From the NCBI GenBank assembly GCA_026214975.1, contig JAOBSW010001084.1:124001-188000 (forward strand): a DNA stretch of 64,000 nt, read 5' to 3'. Below, in pieces: positions 1 to 12,668 of this stretch (the first letter of the stretch is position 1; each line of letters opens with the position of its first letter). A program made the translations under genes and the position numbers. The DNA comes from Gentiana macrophylla. Taxonomy: Eukaryota > Streptophyta > Magnoliopsida > Gentianales > Gentianaceae. The notes under the pieces were generated by a model. The model searched no databases. It saw only the letters and a program-made list of their open reading frames with translations, and was not told where the DNA came from.

Positions 1-435
1 TGTAAGCTACCTTGTTGTTGTTGATGATATATGGGGCCACTGGGCCGGGTTGTTTGTAACTGGGCCAGGCCCATTATAAATGTTATCATACCTCAGTGTT
101 TGTGCTAGGCCTTGGCCGTGTCTTGTGGTCTTGGAAAGAGAGTAGTAGAGGTGAGGGAGCTTACTTGAAAATACTTATGTGGCTAGTTAACAATTAATAA
201 CAGACGTACGTTTGTAGTTAAAAGACTAATCATCGTAATATTCTTGGTAAGGCACAAGTCTATATCGCGATGTGTGGGTGTTCGGATAAAGTGGATAACT
301 TCGTAAGTCTTTGGACCCTACGTACGGAGGAACACCACCCCGTAAGTCCGAGAGCCTACGTACGGAGGGACTGCACCGAGCGTGTACACTATGGGGTTTT
401 CCCCAATGGATATTGGTGTGATCCGCCAATATGTT
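1..435 (+). repeat. S904 partial unit, forward
   Basis: This partial forward unit starts in the end-of-unit segment (TGTAAGCTACCTTG), crosses the GGGCC promoter-like cluster at about 36-80 and the GC-rich CCCTACGTACGG block at about 318-380. It ends in the CCGCCAATATG segment, where the sequence flips into reverse orientation. Confidence 0.85.
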
Positions 436-829
436 ACACCACAAGACACGGCCAAGGCCTAGCACGTACACAAACATTGAGGAATGATAACATTTATAAT
501 GGGCCTGGCCCAGTTACAAACAACCCGGCCCAGTGACTTATGAAGGTACTTAATTGTATATGTTGTTTATAGCATAGCTTTGGAGTACTTATCAAGCTAA
601 TCCCCAATTGATATTGGTGTGATCCTATATTAATGTGTATGCTACATAACTTTGGGGACGATGATTAGCTTGATAAGTACTCCAAAGCTATGCTATAAAC
701 AACATATACAATTAAGTACCTTCGTAAGTCACTGGGCCGGGTTGTTTGTAACTAGGCCAGGCCCATTATAAATGTTATCATACCTCAATGTTTGTGTATG
801 TGCTAGGCCTTGTCCGTGTCTTGTGGTCT
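436..829. repeat. Long inverted repeat (palindrome), arms about 166 bp
   Basis: The left arm (about 436-601) is the near-exact reverse complement of the right arm (about 664-829), with a spacer of about 62 bp. The inner 66 bp of each arm (536-601 and 664-729) differ at one position. The outer parts are S904 promoter-side sequence read in opposite directions. The junction on each side falls at the CACTGGGCC position of the unit. Confidence 0.85.
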
Positions 830-1580
830 AGGAAAGAGAGTAGTAGAGGTGAGGGAGCTTACTTGAAAATACTTATGTGGCTAGTTAACAATTAATAATG
901 TGACGACGTTTGTAGTTAAAAGACTAATCATCGTAATATTCTGGTAAGGCACAAGTCTATATCGCGATGTGTGGGTGTTCGGATAAAGTGGATAACTTCG
1001 TAAGTCTTTGGACCCTACGTACGGAGGAACACCACCCCGTAAGTCCGAGACCCTACGTACGGAGGGACTGCACCGAGCGTGTACACTATCAGGTTTTCAC
1101 CCGTTGATATTGGTGTGATCCGCCAATATGTTGCACACAGATACTTTATGGTGAGCTAAGTACTTTTTACTTACCTCCATTTCATGTTTTGTTGCATGTT
1201 TTTGTGGTGAGAAGACGAACAGGTTGAGCATGTGATGTATGATGACTTTGGGGACGATGTTTGAGTCCAAGTTTCACTTGATGTTTTCCGTTTCATTTAT
1301 TATAAGATGTATCAAACTATGTTGTTATTTCAATATCAAGACAAGCGTCGTACTTTCTTTAAGGCTTTGTAAGATTTGTTGTTTTACTTTCATTTTGGGC
1401 ATCGTATGTTGTATGCTACCTTGTAGTTGTTGATGATATATGGGGCCACTGGGCCGGGTTGTTTGTAACTGGTCCAGGCCCAATATAAGTTTTAGCATTC
1501 CTCTGTGTTTGTGTATGTGCTAGGCCTTGCTAAGCCATGTGGTCTAGGAAAGAGATTTTCACCCGTCGATATTGGTGTGC
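664..1580 (+). repeat. S904 unit, forward, ending in a scrambled tail
   Basis: This is a forward copy containing the GC-rich block (about 1012-1075) and the GACTTTGGGGACGATG landmark at 1241. A second GGGCC cluster follows at 1447. After 1553 it jumps directly to the TTTTCACCCG segment, so the middle of the next unit is missing. Confidence 0.8.
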
Positions 1581-1586
1581 TAGGCC

Positions 1587-1803
1587 CAGTGGTTATTGGT
1601 TTATAGCGTAGCTTATCTTTGTTACATCATCATTCAAGGGCACTACGCTTGGTGACCCACACATCGCGATATAGACTTGTGCCTCACCAAGAATATTACG
1701 AGGATTAGTCTTTTAACTACACACGTACGTCTGTTATTAATTGTTAACTAGCCACATAAGTATTTTCAAGTAAGCTCCCTCACCTCTAATACTCTCTTTC
1801 CTA
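1587..1803 (-). repeat. S904 fragment, reverse
   Basis: A short reverse segment runs from the TTATTGGTTTATAGCG part to the CTCTCTTTCCTA part of the unit. It is flanked by forward fragments on both sides, with a GGCCCAGTGG remnant at its left edge. Confidence 0.75.
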
Positions 1804-1837
1804 ATAGTTAACAATTAATAACAAACATACGTCTATA

Positions 1838-2580
1838 TCGCGATGTGTGGGTGTTCGGATAAAGTGGATAACTTCGTAAGTCTTTGGACCCTACGTACGG
1901 AGGAACACCACCCCGTAAGTCCAAGACCCTACGTACGGAGGGACTGCACCGAGCATGTACACTATGGGGTTTTCCCCAATGGATATTGGTGTGATCCGCC
2001 AATATGTTGCACACATATACTTTATGGTGAGTAGCACCATGCGTAGTGCCCTTGAATGATGATGTAACAAAGATAAGCTATGCTACAAACCAATAATCAT
2101 GACATGTTGATGAGCATGAAGTGAACCCTAAAGTTTGAGTCAGTCTCACAAAGATAACTTAATATATTCTGAACCTTTCGTTGTAAGATTTAATTATATT
2201 TTAGATTAAGAAGCTAAAATATAATTAAATCTTACAACGAAAGGTTCATAATATATTAAGTTATCTTTGTGAGACCGACTCAAACTTTAGGGTTCACTTC
2301 ATGCTCATCAACATGTCATGATTATTGGTTTATAGCGTAGCTTATCTTTGTTACATCATCATTCAAGGGCATTACGCATGGTGCTACTCACCATAAAGTA
2401 TATGTGTGAAACATATTGGCGGATCACACCAATATCCATTGGGGAAAACCCCATAGTGTACACGCTCGGTGCAGTCCCTCCGTACGTAGGGTCTCGGACT
2501 TACGGGGTGGGGTTCCTCCGTACGTAGAGTCCAATGACTTACGAAGTTATCCACTTTATCTGAACGCCCACACATCGTTG
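1838..2580. repeat. Giant near-perfect palindrome, arms 367 bp, loop 9 nt
   Basis: Positions 1838-2204 are the reverse complement of 2214-2580 around a 9-nt loop at 2205-2213. The axis stays in register over the whole length (each position x pairs with 4418 minus x), so there is no net indel between the arms. The mismatches I noticed are scattered single bases. Both arms are S904 sequence from the GC-rich block to the TTAATTATATTTTAG segment. It is either a real cruciform-capable inverted duplication or an assembly fold-back. Confidence 0.88.
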
Positions 2581-5142
2581 TAAGATTTAATTATATTTTA
2601 GCTTCTTAATCTTGCTAAGTACTTTTTACTTACCTCAATTACATGTTTTGTTGCATGTTTTTGGGGTGAGAAGACGAACAGGTTGAGCATGTGATGGATG
2701 ATGACTTTGGGGACGATGTTTGAGTCCAAGTTTCACTTGATGTTTTATATTTCATTTATTATAAGATGTATCAAACTATGTTGTTATTTCAATATCAAGA
2801 CAAGCGTCTTACTTTCTTTAAGGCTTTGTAAGATTTGTTGTTTAACTTTCATTTTGGGCATCGTATGTTGTAAGCTACCTTGTTGTTGTTGATGATATAT
2901 GGGCCCATTGGGCCGGGTTGTTTGTAACTGGGCCAGGCCCATTATAAATGTAATCATACCTCAATGTTTGTGTATGTGCTAGGCCTTGGCCGTGTATTGT
3001 GGTCTAGGAAAGAGAGTAGTAGAGGTGAGGGAGCTTACGTGAAAATACTTAGGTGGCTAGTTAACAATTAATAACAAACGTACGTGTGTAGCTGAAAGAC
3101 TAATCATCGTAATATTCTTGGTAAGGCACAAGTCTATATCGCGATGTGTGGGTGTTCGGATAAAGTGGATAACTTCATAAGTCTTTGGACCCTACGTACG
3201 GAGGAACACCACCCCGTAAGTCTGAGACCCTACGTACGGAGGGACTGCACCGAGCGTGTACACTATCAGGTTTTCACCCGTTGATATTGGTGTGATCCGC
3301 CAATATGTTGCACACAGATACTTTATGGTGAGTTGCACCATGCGTAGTGCCTTTGAATAATGATGTAACAAAGATAAGCTACGCTACAAACCAATAATCA
3401 CGACATGTTGATGAGCATGAAGTGAACTCTAAAGTTTGAGTCGGTCTCACAAAGATAACTTAATATATTATGAACCTTTCGTTGTAAGATTTAATAATAT
3501 TTTAGATTCTTAATCTTGCTAAGTACTTTTTACTTACCTCCATTTCATGTTTTGTTGCATGTTTTTGGGGTGTGAAGACAAATAGGTTGAGCATGTGATG
3601 GATGAAAGACTTTGGGGACGATGTTTAAGTCCAAGTTTCACTTGATGTTTTATATTTCATTTATTATAAGATGTATCAAACTATGTTGTTATTTCAATAT
3701 CAAGACAAGCGTCGTACTTTCTTTAAGGCTTTGTAAGATTTGTTGTTTAACTTTCATTTTGGGCATCGTATGTTGTAAGCTACCTTGTTGTTGTTGATGA
3801 TATATGGGCCCACTGGGCCGGGTTGTTTGTAACTGGTCCAGGCCCATTATAAATGTTATCATACCTCAATGTTTGTGTATGTGCTAGGCCTTGTCCGTGT
3901 CTTGTGGTCTAGGAAAGAGAGTAGTAGAGGTGAGGGAGCTTACTTGAAAATACTTATGTGGCCAGTTAACAATTAATAACAGACGTACGTGTGTAGTTAA
4001 AAGACTAAACATCGTAACATTCTTGGTAAGGCACAAGTCTATATCGTGATGTGTGGGTGTTCGGATAAAGTGGATAACTTCGTAAGTCTTTGGACCCTAC
4101 GTACAGAGGAACACCACCCTGTAAGTCCGAGACCCTACGTACGGAGGGACTGCACCAAGCGTGTACACTATCAGGGTTTTCCCCCGTGGATATTGGTGTG
4201 ATCCGCAAATATGTTGCACACGGATACTTTATGGTGAGTAGCACCAAGCGTAGTGCCCTTGAATGATGATGTAACAAAGATAAGCTACGCTATAAACCAA
4301 TAATCATGACATGTTGATGAGCATGAAGTGAACCCTAAAGTTTGAGTCGGTCTCACAAAGATAACTTAATATATTATGAACCTTTCGTTGTAAGATTTAA
4401 TTATATTTTAGCTTCTTAATCTTGCTAAGTACTTTTTACTTACCTCAATTTCATGTTTTGTTGCATGTTTTTGGGGTGAGAAGACGAACAGGTTGAGCAT
4501 GTGATGGATGATGACTTTGGGGACGATGTTTGAGTCCAAGTTTCACTTGATGTTTTCCGTTTCATTTATTATAAGATGTATCAAACTATGTTGTTATTTC
4601 AATATCAAGACAAGCGTCGTACTTTCTTTAAGGCTTTGTAAGATTTGTTGTTTTACTTTCGTTTTGGGCATCGTATGTTGTAAGCTACCTTGTAGTTGTT
4701 GATGATAAAGTGGATAACTTCGTAAGTCTTTGGACCCTACGTACGGAGGAACACCACCCCGTAAGTCCGAGACCCTACGTACGGAGGGACTGCACCGACC
4801 GTGTACACTATCAGGTTTTCACCCGTTGATATTGGTGTGATCCGCCAATATGTTGCACACGGATACTTTATGGTGAGTAGCACCAAGCGTAGTGCCCTTG
4901 AATGATGATGTAACAAAGATAAGCTACGCTATAAACCAATAATCATGACATGTTGATGAGCATGAAGTGAACCCTAAAGTTTGAGTCGGTCTCACAAAGA
5001 TAACTTAATATATTATGAACCTTTCGTTGTAAGATTTAATTATATTTTAGCTTCTTAATCTTGCAAAGTACTTTTTACTTACCTCAATTTCATGTTTTGT
5101 TGCATGTGTTTGTGGTGAGAAGACGAACAGGTTGAGCATGTG
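2581..5142 (+). repeat. S904 forward run
   Basis: Tandem forward units with landmark copies at 2702, 3612 and 4511. The GGGCCC anchors at 2901 and 3806 are 905 bp apart. At 4703-4709 the unit jumps from TTGTTGATGAT directly to AAAGTGGATAAC, which removes about 265 bp including the promoter-like cluster. Confidence 0.88.
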
Positions 5143-5396
5143 AATCCTCCGTACGTAGGGTCCAGAGACTTACGAAGTTATCCACTTTATCCGAACGCCC
5201 ACACATCGCGATATAGACTTGTGCCTTACCAAGAATATTATGATGATTAGTCTTTTAACTACAAACGTACGTCTGTTATTAATTGTTAACTAGCCACATA
5301 AGTATTTTCAAGTAAGAACAATGCCTAGCACATACACAAACACTGAGGTATGATAACATTTATAATAGGCCTGGCCCAGTTACAAACGTACGTGTA
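5143..5396 (-). repeat. S904 fragment, reverse
   Basis: A reverse segment starts at the GC-rich block and ends with GGCCTGGCCCAGTTACAAAC. It then joins through a CGTACGTGTATAATTAAATCG linker to a forward unit. The same linker junction occurs in three other places in the window. Confidence 0.8.
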
Positions 5397-7355
5397 TAAT
5401 TAAATCGTTGTAAGATTTAATTATATTTTAGCTTCTTAATCTTGCTAAGTACTTTTTACTTACCTCAATTTCATTTTTTGTTGCACGTTTTTGGTGTGAG
5501 AAGACGAACAGGTTGAGAATGTGATGGATGATGACTTTGGGGACGATGTTTGAGTCCAAGTTTCACTTGATGTTTTGTGTTTCATTTATTATAAGATGTA
5601 TCAAACTATGTTGTTATTTCAATATCAAGACAAGCGTCGTACATTCTTTAAGGCTTTGTAAGATTTGTTGTTTAATTTTCATTTTGGGCATCGTATGTTG
5701 TAAGCTACCTTGTAGTTGTTGATGATATATGGGCCCACTGGGCCGGGTTGTTTGTAACTGGGCCAGGCCCATTATAAATGTTATCATACCTCAGTATGTT
5801 GTAAGCTACCTTGTTGTTGTTGATGATATATGGGCCCTCTGGGCCGGGTTGTTTGTAACTGGTCCAGGCCCATTATAAGTTTTAGCATTCGTCAGTGTTT
5901 GTGTATGTGCTAGGCCTTGTCCGTGTCTTGTGGTCTAGGAAAGAGAGTAGTAGAGGTGAGGGAGCTTACGTGAAAATACTTAGGTGGCTAGTTAACAATT
6001 AATAACAAACGTACGTGTGTAGCTAAAAGACTAAACATCGTAATATTCTTGGTAAGGCACAAGTCTACATCGTGATGTGTGGGTGTTCAGATAAAGTGGA
6101 TAACTTCATAAGTCATTGGACTCTACGTACGGAGGAACCCCACCCCGTAAGTCCGAGACCCTACGTATGGAGGGACTGCACCGAGCATGTACATTATCAG
6201 GTTTTCCCCAATGGATATTGGTGTGATCCGCCAATATGTTGCACACCGATACTTTATGGTGAGTAGCACCATGCGTAGTGCCCTTGAATGATGATGTAAC
6301 AAAGATAAGCTATGCTACAAACCAATAATCATGACATCTTGATGAGCATGAAGTGATCCCTAAAGTTTGAGTCGGTCTCACAAAGATAACTTAATAAATT
6401 ATGAACCTTTCGTTGTAAGATTTAATTATATTTTTGCTTCTTAATCTTGCTAAGTACTTTTTACTTACCTCAATTTCATGTTTTGTTGCATGTTTTTGGG
6501 GTGAGAAGACGAACAGGTTGAGCATGTGATGGATGATGACTTTGGGGACGATGTTTGAGTCCAAGTTTCACTTGATGTTTTCCGTTTCATTTATTATAAG
6601 ATGTATCAAACTATGTTGTTATTTCAATATCAAGACAAGCGTCGTACTTTCTTTAAGGCTTTGTAAGATTTGTTGTTTTACTTTCGTTTTGGGCATCGTA
6701 TGTTGTAAGCTACCTTGTAGTTGTTGATGATAAAGTGGATAACTTCGTAAGTCTTTGGACCCTACGTACGGAGGAACACCACCCCGTAAGTCCGAGACCC
6801 TACGTACGGAGGGACTGCACCGAGCGTGTACACTATCAGGTTTTCACCCGTTGATATTGGTGTGATCCGCCAATATGTTGCACACGGATACTTTATGGTG
6901 AGTAGCACCATGCGTAGTGCCCTTGAATGATGATGTAACAAAGATAAGCTATGCTACAAACCAATAATAATGACATCTTGATGATCATGAAGTGATCCCT
7001 AAAGTTTGAGTCGGTCTCACAAAGATAACTTAATAAATTATGAACCTTTCGTTGTAAGATTTAATTATATTTTAGCTTCTTAATCTTGCTAAGTACTTTT
7101 TACTTACCTCAATTTCATGTTTTGTTTCATGTTTTTGGGGTGAGAAGACGAACAGGTTGAGCATGTGATGGATGATGACTTTGGGGACGATGTTTGAGTC
7201 CAAGTTTCACTTGATGTTTTCCGTTTCATTTATTATAAGATGTATCAAACTATGTTGTTGTTTCAATATCAAGACAAGAGTCGTACTTTCTTTAAGGCTT
7301 TGTAAGATTTGTTGTTTAACTTTCATTTTGGGCATCGTATGTTGTATGCTACCTT
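5397..7355 (+). repeat. S904 forward run
   Basis: Forward units with landmark copies at 5531, 6536 and 7175. The 6727-6733 junction (TTGTTGATGAT joined to AAAGTGGATAAC) is the same as the one at 4703-4709. The run ends at 7355, where the sequence turns into reverse orientation. Confidence 0.85.
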
Positions 7356-9145
7356 GTAATATATTAAGTTATCTTTGTGAGACCGACTCAAACTTTAGGG
7401 ATCACTTCATGCTCATCAACATGTCGTGATTATTGGTTTGTAGCGTAGCTTATCTTTGTTATATCATCATTCAAGGGCACTACGCATGGTGCTACTCACC
7501 ATAAAGTATGTGTGTGCAACATATTGGCGGATCACACCAATATCCATTAGGGAAAACCCCATAGTGTACACGCCGTGCAAATCCCTCCGCATTTAGGGTC
7601 TCGGACTTACGGGTGGTGTTCCTCCGCACGTAGGGTCCAAAGACTCTACGGTTATCCACTTTATCCGAACGCCCATACATCGCGATCTAGACTTGTGCCT
7701 TACCAAGAATTTTACGATGATTAGTCTTTTAACTACACACGTACGTCTGTTATTATTTGTTAACTAGCCACATAAGTATTTTCAAGTAAGCTCCCTCACC
7801 TCTACTACTCTCTTTCCTAGACCACAAGACACGGACAAGGCCTAGCACATACACAAACACAGAGGAATGCTAAAAGTTATAATGGGCCCTGGCCCGATTA
7901 CAAACAACCCGGCCAGTGGGCCCATATATCATCAACAACAACAAGGTAGCTTACAACATACGATGCCCAAAATGAAAGTTAAACAACAAATCTTACAAAG
8001 CCTTAAAGAAAGTACGACGCTTGTCTTGATATTGAAATGACAACATAGTTTGATACATCTTATAATAAATGAAATATAAAACATCAAGTGAAACTTGGAC
8101 TTAAACATCGTCCCCAAAGTCATCATCCATCACATGCTCAACTCGTTTCGTCTTCTCACCCCAAAAACATGCAACAAAACATGAAATTGAGGTAAGTAAA
8201 AAGTACTTAGCAAGATTAAGAAGCTAAAATATAATTAAATCTTACGACGAAAGGTTCATAATTTATTAACTTATCTTTGTGAGACCGACTCAAACTTTAG
8301 GGATCACTTCATGCTCATCAACATGTCATGATTATTGGTTTGTAGCATAGCTTATCTTTGTTACATCATCATTCAAGGGCACTACGCATGGTGCTACTCA
8401 CCATAAGTATCTCAGGTGCAACATATTGGCGGATCACACCAATATCCATTGGGAAAACCCCATAGTGTACACGCGGTGCGATCCCTCCGCACGTAGGGTC
8501 TCGGACTTACGGGGTGGTGTTCCTCCATACGTAGGGTCCAAAGACTTACGAAGTTATCCACTTTATCCGAACACCCACACATCGCGATATAGACTTGTGC
8601 CTTACCAAGAATATTACGATGATTAGTCTTTTAACTACAAACGTACGTCTGTTATTAATTGTTAACTAGCCACAAGGTAGCTTACAACATACGATGCCCA
8701 AAATGAAAGTTAAACAACAAATCTTACAAAGCCTTAAAGAAAGTACGACGCTTGTCTTGATATTGAAATAACAACATAGTTTGATACATCTTATAATAAA
8801 TGAAATATAAAACATCAAGTGAAACTTGGACTTAAACATCGTCCCCAAAGTCATCATCAATCACATGCCCAACCTGTTCGTCTTCTCACCCCAAAAACAT
8901 GCAACAAAACATGAAATTGAGGTAAGTAAAAGTACTTACCTCGGTGTTTGTACCTTCGGTGCAATCCCTCCGTACGTAGGGTCTCGGACTTACGGGGTGG
9001 GGTTCCTCCGTACGTAGAGTCCAATGACTTACGAATTTATCCACTTTATCTGAACACCCACACATCGCGATATAGACTTGTGCCATACCAAGAATGTTAC
9101 GATGTTTAGTCTATATCATCACAAGACAGGGACAAGGCCTAGCAC
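7356..9145 (-). repeat. S904 reverse run
   Basis: Reverse units with landmark copies near 8105 and 8840. Around 8672 the GTTAACTAGCCAC segment is joined to the unit end, which removes the promoter-side segment. Several short differences from the consensus (for example 8139-8152 and 8478-8488) are of the CAG-to-CGA or CTG-to-TCG type. Confidence 0.85.
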
Positions 9146-9897
9146 AAAGATAACTTAATATATTATGAACCTTTCGTTGTAAGATTTAATTATATTTTAG
9201 CTTCTTAATATTGCTAAGTACTTTTTACTTACCTCAATTTCATGTTTTGTTTCATGTTTTTGGGGTGAGAAGACGAACAGGTTGAGCATGTGATGGATGA
9301 TGACTTTGGGGACGATGTTTAAGTCCAAGTTTCACTTGATGTTTTATATTTCATTTATTATAAGATGTATCAAACTATGTTGTTATTTCAATATCAAGAC
9401 AAGCGTCGTACTTTCTTTAAGGCTTTGAAAGATTTTTTGTTTAACTTTCATTTTGGGCATCGTATGTTGTAAGCTAGCTTGTGCCAAGTTAACAATTAAT
9501 AACAGACGTACGTTTGTAGTTAAAAGACTAATCATCGTAATATTCTTGGTAAGGCACAAGTCTATATCGCGATGTGTGGGTGTTCGGATAAAGTGGATAA
9601 CTTCGTAAGTCTTTGGACCCTACGTATGGAGGAACACCGCCCCGTAAGTCCGAGACCCTACGTACGGAGGGACTGCACCGAGCGTGTACACTATGGGGTT
9701 TTCCCCAATGGATATTGGTGTGATCCGCCAATATGTTGCACACATATACTTTATGGTGAGTAGCACCATGCGTAGTGCCCTTGAATGATGATGTAACAAA
9801 GATAAGCTATGCTACAAACCAATAATCATGACATGTTGATGAGCATGAAGTGATCCCTAAATATCAGTGGCTAGTTAACAATTAATAACAGACGTAC
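9146..9897 (+). repeat. S904 forward run
   Basis: A forward unit with its landmark at 9302. Near 9480-9490 the unit end is joined to the TTAACAATTAATAAC segment, so the GGGCC cluster is missing here. It ends at an inversion in the ACGTACGTGAACGC region. Confidence 0.8.
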
Positions 9898-12318
9898 GTG
9901 AACGCATGGTGCAACTCACCATAAAGTATCGTGGTGCAACATATTGGCGGATCACACCAATATCAACGGGTGAAAACCGATAGGTACACGCCGGTGCAAT
10001 CCCTCCGCACGTAGGGTCTCGGACTTACGGGGTGGTGTTCCTCCGCACGTAGGGTCCAAAGACTTACGAAGTTATCCACTTTATCCGAACACCCACACAT
10101 CGCGATATAGACTTGTGCCTTACCAAGAATATTACGATGATTAGTCTTTTAACTACAAACGTACGTATGTTATTAATTGTTAACTAGCCACCTAAGTATT
10201 TTCAAGTAAGCTCCCTCACCTCTACTACTCTCTTTTCTAGACCACAAGACACGGCCAAGGCCTAGCACATACACAAACATTGAGGTATGATAACATTTAT
10301 AATGGGCCTGGCCCAGTTACAAACAACCCGGCCCAGTGGGCCCATATATCATCAACAACTACAAGGTAGCATACAACATACGATGCCCAAAACGAAAGTA
10401 AAACAACAAATCTTACAAAGCCTTAAAGAAAGTACGATGCTTGTCTTGATATTGAAATAACAACATAGTTTGATACATCTTATAATAAATGTAACGGAAA
10501 ACATCAAGTGAAAGTTGGACTCAAACATCGTACCCAAAGTCATCATCCATCACATGCTCAACCTGTTCGTCTTCTCACACCAAAAACATGCAACAAAACA
10601 TGAAATTGAGGTAAGTAAAAAAGACTTAGCAAGATTAAGAAGCTAAAATATAATTAAATCTTACAACGAAAGGTTCATAATTTATTAAGTTATCTTTGTG
10701 AGACCGACTCAAACTTTAGGGATCACTTCATGCTCATCAACATGTCATGATTATTGGTTTGTAGCATAGCTTATCTTTGTTACATCATCATTCAAGGGCA
10801 CTACGCATGGTGCAACTCACCATAAAGTATCCGTGTGCAACATATTGGCGGATCACACCAATATCAACGGGTGAAAACCTGATAGTGTACACGCTCGGTG
10901 CAGTCCCTCCGTACGTAGGGTCTCGGACTTACGGGGTGGTGTTCCTCCGTACGTAGGGTCCAAGAATGTTACGATGATTAGTCTTTTAACTACACACGTA
11001 CGTCTGTTATTACATGTTAACTAGCCACATAAGTATTTTCAAGTAAGCTCCCTCACCTCTACTACTCTCTTTCCTAGACCACAAGACACGGACAAGGCCT
11101 AGCACATACACAAACACATAGGAATGCTAAAACTTATAATAGGCCTGGACCAGTTACAAACAACCCGGCCCAGTGGGCCCACATATCATCAACAACAACA
11201 AGGTAGCTTACAACATACGATGCCCAAAATGAAAGTTAAACAACAAATCTTACAAAGCCTTAAAGAAAGTACGATGCTTGTCTTGATATTGAAATAACAA
11301 CATAGTTTGATACACCTTATAATAAATGAAATATAAAACATCAAGTGAAACTTGGACTTAAACATCGTCCCCAAAGTCATCATCCATCACATGCTCAACC
11401 TGTTCGTCTTCTCACCCCAAAAACATGCAACAAAACATGAAATTGAGGTAAGTAAAAAGTACTTAGCAAGATTAAGAAGCTAAAATATAATTAAATTTTA
11501 CAACAAAAGGTTCATAATTTATTAAGTTATCTTTGTGAGACCGACTCAAACTTTAGGGATCACTTCATGCTCATCAACATGTCATGATTATTGGTCTGTA
11601 GCATAGCTTATCTTTGTTACATCGTCATTCAAGGTCGGTGCAGTCCCTCCGTACGTAGGGTCTCGGACTTACGGGGTGGGGTTCCTCCGTACGTAGAGTC
11701 CAATGACTTATGAAGTTATCCACATTATCTGAACGCCCACACATCGCGATCTAGACTTGTGCCTTACCAAGATTTTTACGATGATTAGTCTTTTAACTAC
11801 ACACGTACGTCTGTTATTAATTGTTAACTAGCCACATAAGTATTTTCAAGTAAGCTCTCTCACCTCTACTACTCTCTTTCCTAGACCACAAGACACGGAC
11901 AAGGCCTAGCACATACACAAACACAGAGGAATGCTAAAACTTATAATGGGCCTGGACCAGTTACAAACAACCCGGCCCAGTGGGCCCATATATCATCAAC
12001 AACAACAAGGTAGCTTACAACATATGATGCCCAAAATGAAAGTTAAACAAAAAAATCTTACAAAGCCTTAAAGAAATTACGATGCTTGTCTTGATATTGA
12101 CCTAACAACATAGTTTGATACATCTTATAATAAATGAAGCAGAAAACATTAAGTGAAACTTGGACTCAAACATCGTCCCCAAAGTCATCATCCATGACAT
12201 TCTCAACCTGTTCGTCTTCTCACCCCAAAAACATGCAACAAAACATGAAATTGAGGTAAGTAAAAAGTACTTAGCAAGATTAAGAAGCTAAAATATAATT
12301 AAATCTTACAATGATTTA
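9898..12318 (-). repeat. S904 reverse run
   Basis: Reverse units with landmark copies near 10525, 11362 and 12170. One copy loses the segment between the GC-rich block and AAGAATGTTACGATG near 10960. Another is interrupted near 11635, where CATTCAAGG is joined to TCGGTGCAGTCC. Confidence 0.83.
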
Positions 12319-12668
12319 ATTATACACGTACGGTTGTAACTGGGCCAGGCCCATTATAAATGTTATCATACCTCAATGTTTGTGTATGTGCTCGGCCTTG
12401 GCCGTGTCTTGTGGTCTAGGAAAGAGAGTAGTAGAGGTGATGGAGCTTACGTGAAAATACTTAGGTGGCTAGTTAACAATTAATAACAAACGTACGTGTG
12501 TAGCTAAAAGACTAAACATCGTAAAATTCTTGGTAAGGCACAAGTCTAGATCGCGATGTGTGGGCGTTCAGATAAAGTGGATAACTTCGTAAGTCATTGG
12601 ACTCTACGTACGGAGGAACCCCACCCCGTAAGTCCGAGACCCTACGTACGGAGGGACTGCACGGAGCA
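12319..12668 (+). repeat. S904 fragment, forward
   Basis: This forward piece runs from the GGCCAGGCCCATTATAAATG promoter-like cluster to the GC-rich block. It is entered through the TATACACGTACG linker junction at 12303-12346 and left at GCATGT|GAGACCG, where orientation flips. Confidence 0.8.

Noticed and set aside
6533..6727. A 64-codon, cysteine-rich open frame starting MMTLGTMFESK that recurs more than twenty times on both strands
   Set aside because: It follows the satellite unit exactly. Changes between copies alter residues freely (for example SVSF, YISF, CVSF) and there is no sign of a start context or domain. Repeat homogenisation explains its conservation. A dN/dS test over genomic copies would be decisive.
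9528..9763. Overlapping open frames on both strands of the S904 GC-rich block
   Set aside because: They arise from the CG-rich doubled motif and occur on both strands in the same place. They break in every truncated unit. No domain is visible.
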